Origin: Rhodospirillales bacterium
GTDB lineage: Bacteria > Pseudomonadota > Alphaproteobacteria > Rhodospirillales > Casp-alpha2
Assembly (NCBI GenBank): GCA_023145215.1
Contig: JAGLED010000045.1
Span: 1-40,704 of the forward strand
Direction: 5' to 3'
DNA length: 40,704 nt
A model generated the notes under the pieces. The model saw nothing but the letters and a program-made list of their open reading frames with translations. It searched no databases and had not been told where the DNA came from. Each line of letters begins with the position of its first letter. Positions within the stretch are counted from its first letter, which is position 1. Made by a program: the position numbers and the translations under genes. Of the stretch, positions 34,596-40,704 are shown piece by piece.

Positions 34596-35138
34596 ATGAA
34601 CTTCCTCTCGACCGCCACCTGCCAGAGCGAAACGCCCGAGATCGCGGCGCGCATCGCCGACGTCATCGTCCGCGAAGCGGCGGACAGCGATTCCGACGCC
34701 GTGATCGAACTGATCTCGGAGGTCTTTTCCGAATTCCAGGGCTGCGTCCTTTTGGTCGATGAAGAACGTCCGCAGCTCCGCGAACCGGGAAGCGCTTACC
34801 GGCGTCTCGGCGGGCGGTTCTGGGTCGCCGAGTGCCAGGGGCAGATTTGCGGCACGGTCGCCCTGACGCCGACGGACGCGCCCGGCGTCGCCCGCATGCG
34901 CAAGCTCTTCATCTCGTCCGCCGCGCGTGGCCGCGGGCTGGGCAGCACGCTTTGTGATCTGGTCGAGCGCACGGCCAGCGAAGAGATGCAGGCGGATATG
35001 ATGATGCTCTATACCGACTCGCGGTTTCTGAACGCGCACCGCCTATATGAGCGGCGCGGCTACAAACGCCAGCCGGGCCTGGTGCATTGCGCCGACGCAT
35101 CCAACTCCATCGAATACGTCTATACCAAGAAGCTCTGA
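34596..35138 (+). CDS. GNAT-family N-acetyltransferase
   Basis: A 180-residue GNAT protein. The acetyl-CoA-binding motif is ARMRKLFISSAARGRGLGST with Q/RxxGxG/A, preceded by a beta strand GQICGTVALTP. The end is NAHRLYERRGYKRQPG. The acceptor is unknown. The ATG lies one base after the mcd stop, with GGAAGGAACTGAC directly ahead, so it is probably cotranslated with the ethylmalonyl-CoA genes. This position is unusual for a GNAT, and its link to the pathway (for example protein or metabolite acetylation) is only suggested by context. Confidence 0.85.
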   Translation: MNFLSTATCQSETPEIAARIADVIVREAADSDSDAVIELISEVFSEFQGCVLLVDEERPQLREPGSAYRRLGGRFWVAECQGQICGTVALTPTDAPGVARMRKLFISSAARGRGLGSTLCDLVERTASEEMQADMMMLYTDSRFLNAHRLYERRGYKRQPGLVHCADASNSIEYVYTKKL

Positions 35139-35144
35139 GCACGC

Positions 35145-35238
35145 ATCCTTCGAGACGGCCTTTCAGGCCTCCTCAGGATGAGGCGATCAAACAAACCTCA
35201 CCCTGAGGAGCGAGCATCGCGAGCGTCTCGAAGCATGA
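35145..35238. repeat. REP-like element with nested inverted repeats
   Basis: Outer arms CTTCGAGACG (35148-35157) and CGTCTCGAAG (35224-35233) are perfect. Inner arms CTCCTCAGGATGAGG and CCTCACCCTGAGGAG pair with one mismatch. The element separates the convergent GNAT and ribH genes. A degenerate copy lies at 21211-21303. Confidence 0.8.
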
Positions 35239-35263
35239 GCGGCAAGCGCCGGGTGAGGGGTGT

Positions 35264-35719
35264 TTAAGCGGCGTCCAGTTCGCGATGGACGGCCAGCGTG
35301 CCCATCACCGCGTCGGCGGCCTCGCGGCCCTTGGTGACGAAGTGGCCCTTGAAGAAATTGATCTGCTCTTCGGTTTCCTGGAAATGATGCGGCGTGAGGA
35401 CGACCGAGAACACCGGCGTGTCGGTTTCCAGCTGCACCTGCATCAGGCCCGAAACGACGGCGTCGGCGACGAACTCGTGACGGTAGATTCCGCCGTCGAC
35501 AACGAAGCCGCAGGCGACGACGCACGCGATGTCGTCACGCAGCGCCAGGCGCTTGGCGGCGAGCGGCAGTTCGAACGCGCCGGCGAGGCTCATCACTTCG
35601 ATCGGCATGTCGTCGCCGGCTTCGGCGAGGCGTTCCTCGAACCCGACCAGCGCGCGGTCGACGATGTCGGCGTGCCAGCGGGCCTGGATATAGGCGATTT
35701 TCTTATTGTCTGCGGTCAT
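35264..35719 (-). CDS. ribH: 6,7-dimethyl-8-ribityllumazine synthase (type II, RibH2-like)
   Basis: A 151-residue enzyme forming the riboflavin precursor from 5-amino-6-ribitylaminouracil and 3,4-dihydroxybutanone phosphate. It reads IAYIQARWHADIVDRALVGF, a GAFELPLAAK substrate loop, GGIYRHEFVADAVVSGLMQV and VVLTPHHF. These match the RibH2 subtype of Brucella and Mesorhizobium, which forms decamers. The ATG at 35719 is chosen; a TTG seven codons upstream is also in frame. An FMN riboswitch lies 82 bases upstream, so expression falls when FMN is high. No other riboflavin gene is in the window. Confidence 0.93.
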   Translation of the reverse strand: MTADNKKIAYIQARWHADIVDRALVGFEERLAEAGDDMPIEVMSLAGAFELPLAAKRLALRDDIACVVACGFVVDGGIYRHEFVADAVVSGLMQVQLETDTPVFSVVLTPHHFQETEEQINFFKGHFVTKGREAADAVMGTLAVHRELDAA

Positions 35720-35801
35720 TGCGGTACGTGCTCCTGACAAGTTTGAACCGTACGCAATCGGGACTCATACTTCGGCGCCGCCAAAACGGGCCGATGCATT
35801 G

Positions 35802-35956
35802 TTCTCTTCCATCCGGACTGTGACCGTCGGCCCCGGCATCTCACCGGATCTGCTGACCCCGGCGGGCAACCGCCGGGCGCTCGCGGGCTCATGTCATACG
35901 GATACCCGTGTCGACACATACCGCCGGTGGGGAGTTTCGCCCCGCCCCGAGAACGT
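35802..35956 (-). ncRNA. FMN riboswitch (RFN element) controlling ribH
   Basis: On the minus strand the leader has the RFN-conserved blocks in order: TTCTCGGGGCGGGGCGAAA, CTCCCCACCGGCGGTATG, AGCCCGCGAGCG, GGGTCAGCAGATCCGGTGAG, ATGCCGGGGCCGACGGTCAC and AGTCCGGATGGAAGAGAA. No hairpin followed by a T-run lies between it and the ATG, so control is probably of translation start. Nothing else is seen in the 35720-36039 gap. Confidence 0.95.
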
Positions 35957-36039
35957 GGCCGCACCCTAGCACCCGCGCGTTGGCGTTGACAGACCCAAAG
36001 AACGGTGGATTGCTTTGAAAACCGAACAAGGAGTGAACC

Positions 36040-36678
36040 ATGCCCGTCGATCCCGAGCTTTATGCCGCCTTCATCCTCGCCACCGCTGTGCTGATCCTGA
36101 TCCCCGGCCCGATCGTGACCCTGGTGATCGCCAATTCGCTGAAGCACGGGATGCGGACCGGGGTGCTCACCGTCGTCGGCGCCAACACCGGCACCACCGT
36201 CATGCTGACGGCGGGCGCGCTCGGGCTTTCGACGGTGCTGGCCGTCGCCGCCGATATCTTCGAATGGGTGCGCTGGGCGGGCGTCGCTTACCTTGTTTAC
36301 CTTGGGGTCAAGGAATGGCGTCTCGTGTTCAAAACCGATCCGGAAGCGGTCCGGCAGATCGCCGCCGACACGAAGCCGAAGGGCGTGTTCTGGCACGGCT
36401 TCATCGTCGCCATCACCAACCCGAAGACCGTGTTCTTCTTTGTCGCCTTCTTCCCGCAGTTCATCGACCCGGCGCTAGCGGCGGGCCCACAGCTCGCGAT
36501 CCTTTGTGTCACCTTCACGGTGCTGGCGTTCCTGCTGGATGGCCTGTACGCGGTCGTCGCCGGACGGGCCCGGGCGTGGCTTGCGGGCGGCGCCAAGGCA
36601 AGGCTGCGTCACGGCATCACCGGCACGTTGTTGCTTGGGACCGGACTGGGGTTGGCCCTCGCCCGCAGGGGCAGTTAA
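36040..36678 (+). CDS. LysE/RhtB-family amino-acid exporter
   Basis: A 212-residue membrane protein with about six helices. The N-terminal signature AAFILATAVLILIPGPIVTL and later GVAYLVYLGVKEWRL and ITNPKTVFFFVAFFPQFIDP are diagnostic of the LysE/RhtB superfamily, which exports amino acids such as lysine, homoserine or threonine, or related compounds. The ATG is preceded by AAGGAG at six bases. It is divergent from ribH and has no obvious operon partner, so the exported compound is open. Confidence 0.93.
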   Translation: MPVDPELYAAFILATAVLILIPGPIVTLVIANSLKHGMRTGVLTVVGANTGTTVMLTAGALGLSTVLAVAADIFEWVRWAGVAYLVYLGVKEWRLVFKTDPEAVRQIAADTKPKGVFWHGFIVAITNPKTVFFFVAFFPQFIDPALAAGPQLAILCVTFTVLAFLLDGLYAVVAGRARAWLAGGAKARLRHGITGTLLLGTGLGLALARRGS

Positions 36679-36721
36679 GCAAATGACTCGCAGGGGCGGT
36701 TAGCGAAACGGCCCCAAGGGT

Positions 36722-36994
36722 CTAGATCCGTGCCGTCGCGAGGGTATTGAGGGCGAGCGCGATATCGAAGCCCGTCACCCGTTCGATCGTCGTCAGCGGC
36801 ACCCGCGCGCTCTCGATGATCGCGGCGTCGTAAAGTTCGAGCCGCGCCGGCGAAACGTCGCATCCGCACGTTTCCGCAAACGCCGGAACGGTGAGCAACG
36901 CCAGCACGACCAAGATACCAAAACGAGCAGTATTTATTTTAATATACTTTAAATTGTGTTTTTGCTGCGCTGCACAGCCCTTGTTGTGGCACAA
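36722..36994 (-). CDS. Small putative secreted protein
   Basis: Up to 90 residues. The central stretch ARFGILVVLALLTVPAFA ends in a likely signal-peptidase site, so a short mature domain of about 50 residues (ETCGCDVSPARLELYDAAII, then ESARVPLTTIERVTGFDI) would be periplasmic. The Cys-Gly-Cys could be redox or metal active. No ATG exists in the frame; the only standard start is TTG at 36994, without a good ribosome site. It could therefore be a gene remnant. I do not recognise a family. Confidence 0.4.
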   Translation of the reverse strand: MCHNKGCAAQQKHNLKYIKINTARFGILVVLALLTVPAFAETCGCDVSPARLELYDAAIIESARVPLTTIERVTGFDIALALNTLATARI

Positions 36995-37077
36995 GACCGC
37001 TAAAGAATTGGTGAAACGGTTTTATCCACGGGGCCAGACTTGCGGTCTCCGGCAATATTCGTAAGCTAGGAAACTCC

Positions 37078-38139
37078 ATGCCCGACGCTGGCCGAACGGA
37101 AACAGGAGCGATTTTCCCCATGTCCATCCATCTCGCCGAAACCGCCGAAGACGTCTCGCGTGTCGCGTTCGGCTTCATGGCGTCCAAGGCGCTTTTTGCT
37201 GCGCTGCACATCGACGTCTTCACGCACCTTTCGGGGGGCGCCAAGACGGTCCCGGAACTTTCCAAGGCAGCCAACGTGCCGGAGAACCGGATCGAGACGC
37301 TCATGACGGCGCTCTACACCGTCGGCCTCGTCACCTTCGACGACGATAAATACGCCAACGCGCCGGGGGCGGAAGCATTCCTCAACCGGGAATCGAAATA
37401 CGATTTCGGCGACTACCTCCGCTACCAGATCGATCAGCAGATGTATCCGTTCCTGGGGCAATTGAACAATGTCATGGACGGCACCCTCGACCCGGAAGCG
37501 GTCGATTCATACCAGCACTGGATGTCCGATCCGGACCAGGCGGCGCTTTATTCCAACGCGCAGCATTCCGGTTCGCTCGGCCCGGGACGCACCATCGCCA
37601 AAACCGTCGACCTGACGGGGGCGAAAAATCTGTTGGATGTCGGCGGCGGCACCGGGGCGATGACGATCCGACTTCTGGAGGCCAATCCCGACCTGGTCGC
37701 GACCATCATCGACTTCCCCAACGTCGCCGAGATCGGCTGGCAGTTCATCACCGACGCCGGAATGATCGACCGGGTCCGCTATATCCCCGGCAACGCGCTG
37801 ATCGCCGAATGGCCGACGGAGCAGGACGCGATCCTGATGTCGTATCTGTTTTCAGGGGTGCCGGGGACGGAAGTCCCCAAGCTGATCGAGCGCGCGTTCG
37901 AAAGCCTCGCGCCGGGCGGCACCTTCATGGTGCACGACTTCATGGTCGACGACGACCGGGAAGGCCCGTCGATGGCGGCGCTTTGGCAGCTGCAGCACAT
38001 GGCGTTCACGCCCGACGCGCACTCGATCACAGCGGGTTGGCTCAAGGAAGAAATGACCAACGCCGGCTTCACCGATCTCGAGGATACAGCCGCGATTCCC
38101 GGCCTCACCCATCTGGTGTATGCCAAGAAGCCGGCGTGA
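37078..38139 (+). CDS. SAM-dependent methyltransferase with N-terminal dimerisation domain
   Basis: A 353-residue O-methyltransferase-like protein. The N-terminal winged-helix dimerisation part (MASKALFAALHIDVFTHLSG) is typical of plant-type and bacteriochlorophyll/carotenoid methyltransferases. The SAM-binding motif is LLDVGGGTGAMTIRLLEANP near residue 185, followed by VHDFMVDDDREGPS and GFTDLEDTAAIPG. The substrate is unknown. AGGA precedes ATG 37078; the in-frame ATG at 37120 also has AGGAG but with a longer spacer. It is not part of an operon. Confidence 0.88.
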   Translation: MPDAGRTETGAIFPMSIHLAETAEDVSRVAFGFMASKALFAALHIDVFTHLSGGAKTVPELSKAANVPENRIETLMTALYTVGLVTFDDDKYANAPGAEAFLNRESKYDFGDYLRYQIDQQMYPFLGQLNNVMDGTLDPEAVDSYQHWMSDPDQAALYSNAQHSGSLGPGRTIAKTVDLTGAKNLLDVGGGTGAMTIRLLEANPDLVATIIDFPNVAEIGWQFITDAGMIDRVRYIPGNALIAEWPTEQDAILMSYLFSGVPGTEVPKLIERAFESLAPGGTFMVHDFMVDDDREGPSMAALWQLQHMAFTPDAHSITAGWLKEEMTNAGFTDLEDTAAIPGLTHLVYAKKPA

Positions 38140-38152
38140 CGGCGCGCATCCG

Positions 38153-40192
38153 CTACGCCGCTTCGATATCGACGAAGGTCTCGTTGTAGACGGCGCCGTC
38201 CTCGATGTCGGCGCGGATGTCGGCGGGGATAAGCGCGTTGACCGTCTGCCCGGTATCCGACGATTTGAGCCACGTCCCCTTGGGCGAATACAGCACACCC
38301 GGTTTGACGGCGTCGCTGATCTTCGCGATCAGCGTCACCTGACCCAGGTCGTTGGACAGCGTTACCGGCTGACCGTCTTCGATCCCATGCGCTTTCGCGT
38401 CGTCGGGATGGATCTCGACGATTTCCGCGCCCGCCGACGGCGCACCGTTCCCGAACGTCGCGTTGGTGCGTTTCGATGAGGACGGCGAGATCACGGTAAA
38501 CGGCCGCGTCTTTTCGGCGGGTCTGAATGTCGGGATGCCCGCGCCCCATTTGTCTTCCAACGCCTGCGAGAAAAGCTCAATCCTGCCGCTCGGCGTCTGC
38601 GGCGTGACCGTCTTGCACATCACTTTCGGTTCGCCGCCGTCGATCGACATATCGAAAGCTTCGTTCAGCGGAATCTCGGACGGCTTCAGTCCCTTGAGCC
38701 GCGGATCTGTATCATCGATGGCATCGTCCATGAGTTGCTTGTCGTCGGCCTTGAAGACCGGGTCGTCGAAACCGAACCTGGCCGCCAGCAAACGGAAAAT
38801 CTCCGTGTTGGGTTTCGATTGGCCGACGCACGGGATCACCGGTTCGGCGCGCTGCAGATAGCTCGTCCCGTACGCCCCATAGATATCGTCGAATTCGAAA
38901 TGCGACGCGGCGGGCAGGATCACGTCGCAGTACAAGAGACTGTCCGTCATCACCACGTCCGCCCCACAGACGAAAAGGTCGTCGCGGCTGAGCGCGCGGC
39001 GCATCCGGTTCTGGTCCGGGTGCGTCGCCACCGGATTGTGGTTGTAGATGAAAACGGCCGCGATTTGCGGGTTCAGTGTTTCGTCCAGAATAAGCTTGCC
39101 GACATCGACGATGTTGATGGTCCGCGTGCCATCCGGCACCAGGTCGGGCCGTTGCAGTTTCGCCGTCGTTTTCGGAATGGCGAGGCCGGGTTTTGCAAAG
39201 ACCCCGGCCCCCTCGCGGCCGTGATTGCCGGTCAATGCCTGCAACGCCATCGCCGCCCTTAAGCCCGCACCGCCGCTGGCGCCGCGCTCGATCCCGTTGC
39301 CGACCGAGACCGCGACCTTGTCGGCGTTTGCATACCAGTCCGCGAAGGCCGCGAAATCGTCGGCGTCGACGCCGGTGATCGCGGTCATTTTCCGGGCGCC
39401 GTACTGCCGCGCCTCGGTCATATAGGGATCGAACCCCGCGACCCAGCGGTCGATGAAGTCGTGATCCAGCGCGCCCCGGCGTTCCAGTTCGGCGGCCAGC
39501 GCTTGGGCCAGCACCACGTCCGTGCCGGGCTGAATCTGGATATAAAGGTCCGCCTGCTCGGCGATCTTTGTGCGTTTCGGGTCGATGACGATCAGCTTTG
39601 CGCCTTTCGCGCGTGCCGACTTGATCACCCGGGCGAGGTGCAGGTTAGACACCGTGACATTGTTCCCCCACACCACGATCAGATCGGCGTGTCGCGCCTG
39701 CTCCGGCGCCATGCCCGGCGCGCCGCCGTAAAGGCTGGTGTAGGCCGTGCCCCGGACCCCGCCGCACAGCGGCCCCCGGTTCAACAGCGACGCCCCCAGC
39801 TTGTGAAAAAAGCGCCGGTCCATCGAGCCGCCCGAAATCTCGCCGTGCGGCCCGGCGTAATTGAGCGGCAGCATGGATTGCGGTCCGTGCCGGGCGACCG
39901 CCTTCGAAATGCCGTCATGGATCAGATCAATGGCCGTTTCCCACGAGATGGGTTCGAACCGGCCGCTGCCCTTTGCGCCGGTCCGCCTGAGCGGTTCCGT
40001 CAACCGCCCCTCGCCGTGCACGAAGTCGGGATAGGACTGGCCGACCTTGGTGCAGATCGCGCCCGCCGTGTACGGGTTCGCCCGCGAGCCCTTGACCGAA
40101 ACGATGCGATCCCCGTCGACGCCGACGGTCAGGCTGCAGGTATCCGGGCAATCCAGCGGGCAGACGCTGGGCTTTTCGACAAGGGCGGGCAT
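38153..40192 (-). CDS. Molybdopterin oxidoreductase, DMSO-reductase family
   Basis: A 679-residue single-subunit molybdoenzyme. An N-terminal 4Fe-4S site is formed by C11, C15, C19 and C47 (CPLDCPDTC...AICTK). The molybdopterin core follows, with GGSMDRRFFHKLGASLLNRG, LIVVWGNNVTVSNLHLARVI and LIVIDPKRTKIAEQADLYIQ as cofactor-binding loops, and a C-terminal molybdopterin-dinucleotide domain (IHPDDAKAHGIEDGQPVTLS). There is no signal peptide or Tat motif, so it is cytosolic. Substrate is unknown; nearby redox partners are absent. GGAG precedes the ATG. Confidence 0.93.
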   Translation of the reverse strand: MPALVEKPSVCPLDCPDTCSLTVGVDGDRIVSVKGSRANPYTAGAICTKVGQSYPDFVHGEGRLTEPLRRTGAKGSGRFEPISWETAIDLIHDGISKAVARHGPQSMLPLNYAGPHGEISGGSMDRRFFHKLGASLLNRGPLCGGVRGTAYTSLYGGAPGMAPEQARHADLIVVWGNNVTVSNLHLARVIKSARAKGAKLIVIDPKRTKIAEQADLYIQIQPGTDVVLAQALAAELERRGALDHDFIDRWVAGFDPYMTEARQYGARKMTAITGVDADDFAAFADWYANADKVAVSVGNGIERGASGGAGLRAAMALQALTGNHGREGAGVFAKPGLAIPKTTAKLQRPDLVPDGTRTINIVDVGKLILDETLNPQIAAVFIYNHNPVATHPDQNRMRRALSRDDLFVCGADVVMTDSLLYCDVILPAASHFEFDDIYGAYGTSYLQRAEPVIPCVGQSKPNTEIFRLLAARFGFDDPVFKADDKQLMDDAIDDTDPRLKGLKPSEIPLNEAFDMSIDGGEPKVMCKTVTPQTPSGRIELFSQALEDKWGAGIPTFRPAEKTRPFTVISPSSSKRTNATFGNGAPSAGAEIVEIHPDDAKAHGIEDGQPVTLSNDLGQVTLIAKISDAVKPGVLYSPKGTWLKSSDTGQTVNALIPADIRADIEDGAVYNETFVDIEAA

Positions 40193-40363
40193 GGGCGGTC
40201 TCCGTGCGGCAATCCGTATTATGGCTCCATTCTTCCGCCATTTCGCCCGTTTTCCAAAGAGCCATTACGCGAAACCGTGCCCTTCCATTTCGCGTGCGCC
40301 GGCGGACGCCGACCGGCCGGGCTTGACCGCAAACGCAACCTCGCCTAGGTTTCGAGCATGATG

Positions 40364-40393
40364 TTGACGAAAAACCACGCGCTGGCGCTACTT
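40364..40393 (+). promoter_or_regulatory. Likely promoter of the 40665 gene leader
   Basis: TTGACG at 40364-40369 is a close match to the -35 box. CTACTT at 40388-40393 follows after 18 bases as a weak -10 box. Transcription would then start near 40400, immediately before a stable hairpin at 40402. Confidence 0.4.
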
Positions 40394-40401
40394 CTTATCT
40401 G

Positions 40402-40426
40402 CCCGGGGTCCTGAAGGGACACCGGG
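40402..40426 (+). other. 5' hairpin of the leader transcript
   Basis: The stem CCCGG/CCGGG continues inward as GTCC/GGAC, with a bulged A on one side and a 5-base loop TGAAG. It is placed at the start of the predicted leader. Together with hairpins at 40583 and 40624 it makes the 472-base gap before the last gene look like a structured 5' region. Confidence 0.5.
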
Positions 40427-40471
40427 TCACTGCTGCGCGTTTTCGTTTTTCCACTTTTTAGAGCCGACATC

Positions 40472-40558
40472 ATGAAACCCTACCGAATTTACGTCTCCCG
40501 TCCGCACAGCGAACGCATCGGCCTTGCCCTTGCGCGACTTACTGGCGGCCGCCGGTAA
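40472..40558 (+). CDS. Possible 28-codon leader ORF
   Basis: An ATG-to-TAA frame begins MKPYRIYVSRPHSERIGLAL and ends with basic ARLTGGRR. It lies between the 5' hairpin and the hairpin at 40583. No strong ribosome site precedes it, only GAGCCGACATC. It is too basic and soluble to be a membrane peptide. It could be a leader peptide or chance, and has no run of repeated amino-acid codons as in classic attenuators. Confidence 0.3.
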   Translation: MKPYRIYVSRPHSERIGLALARLTGGRR

Positions 40559-40582
40559 TTCCACGGCTGCCCGGCGGTCGGT

Positions 40583-40650
40583 TCCGAAGCCGTTATACAC
40601 CTTCGGATAACGATGATTTTAAAGGCCCCGGATGTCGGATGACCCGGGCC
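40583..40650 (+). other. Two hairpins just before the 40665 gene
   Basis: TCCGAAG (40583-40589) pairs with CTTCGGA (40601-40607) around an 11-base loop. GGCCCCGG (40624-40631) can pair with CCCGGGCC (40643-40650) with one mismatch. The second stem ends directly before the GAGGAG ribosome site, so its formation could affect translation. Confidence 0.45.
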
Positions 40651-40664
40651 GAGGAGACGAGAAA

Positions 40665-40704
40665 ATGACCAAAGCCACTGCAAAACCGAGTATGAACCCG
40701 GGCG
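40665..40704 (+). CDS. N-terminal fragment of a gene cut by the right edge
   Basis: Only 13 codons are visible: MTKATAKPSMNPG. GAGGAG eight bases upstream gives a convincing start. The residues resemble the disordered starts of alphaproteobacterial phosphoserine aminotransferase (SerC), which read M-T-x-x-x-K-P-x-x-x-x-NP, but thirteen residues cannot settle it. The long structured leader before it is unusual for most other candidates. Confidence 0.5.
   Translation, partial: MTKATAKPSMNPG

Overview
The window looks like a chromosomal segment of a GC-rich alphaproteobacterium, probably in or near the Rhodospirillales. The evidence is gene content: a B12-dependent class II ribonucleotide reductase, an ftsE-ftsX-ydcF-plsC operon divergent from a zinc-ribbon/DUF3426 protein, an argH...lptM-lysA-DUF4175 run, a type II (RibH2-like) lumazine synthase behind an FMN riboswitch, and three ethylmalonyl-CoA pathway genes. 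I see no rRNA, tRNA, CRISPR array, insertion sequence or complete prophage.

Layout. 1-5300: a membrane protein cut by the left edge, an EamA exporter coupled to a ChaC-type enzyme, a VOC protein, a flavodoxin-fold oxidoreductase and nrdJ. 5300-9850: envelope operon ftsE-ftsX-ydcF-plsC and the divergent zinc-ribbon protein. 9990-16850: argH, two related coiled-coil proteins, lptM, lysA and a DUF4175 membrane protein, all on the minus strand. 16900-23100: TlpA-like thioredoxin, lipoproteins, a DUF1127 protein, aminopeptidase P and a TauE/SafE permease. 23100-26710: an acyl-CoA operon (VOC, type III CoA-transferase, HMG-CoA-lyase-like) followed by a LysR gene. 26890-29010: a GIY-YIG-like gene and an AT-richer islet of three accessory genes. 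29236-35138: ecm (mutase) divergent from ccr-mcd-GNAT. 35264-38139: ribH with its riboswitch, a LysE exporter, a small putative secreted protein and a methyltransferase. 38153-40704: a molybdopterin oxidoreductase, then a structured leader and the first 13 codons of a gene cut by the right edge.

The strongest metabolic theme is acyl-CoA carbon handling. Ecm, Ccr and Mcd are consecutive reactions of the ethylmalonyl-CoA pathway for acetyl-CoA assimilation, and the nearby CoA-transferase/lyase operon acts on related branched acids. Both promoter regions carry CGCAA-rich repeated or palindromic motifs, which may point to shared control.

Intergenic spaces carry three kinds of REP-like repeat. 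In two places these touch gene ends: one supplies the stop codon of an islet gene, and another leaves a LysR gene without an ATG or GTG start. Points most worth a second look are the related cytoplasmic/periplasmic stress-protein pair inside the arg-lys cluster, the three-gene islet, the palindromes between ecm and ccr, a perfect CRP-type palindrome at 18742, and the leader at 40400-40664.
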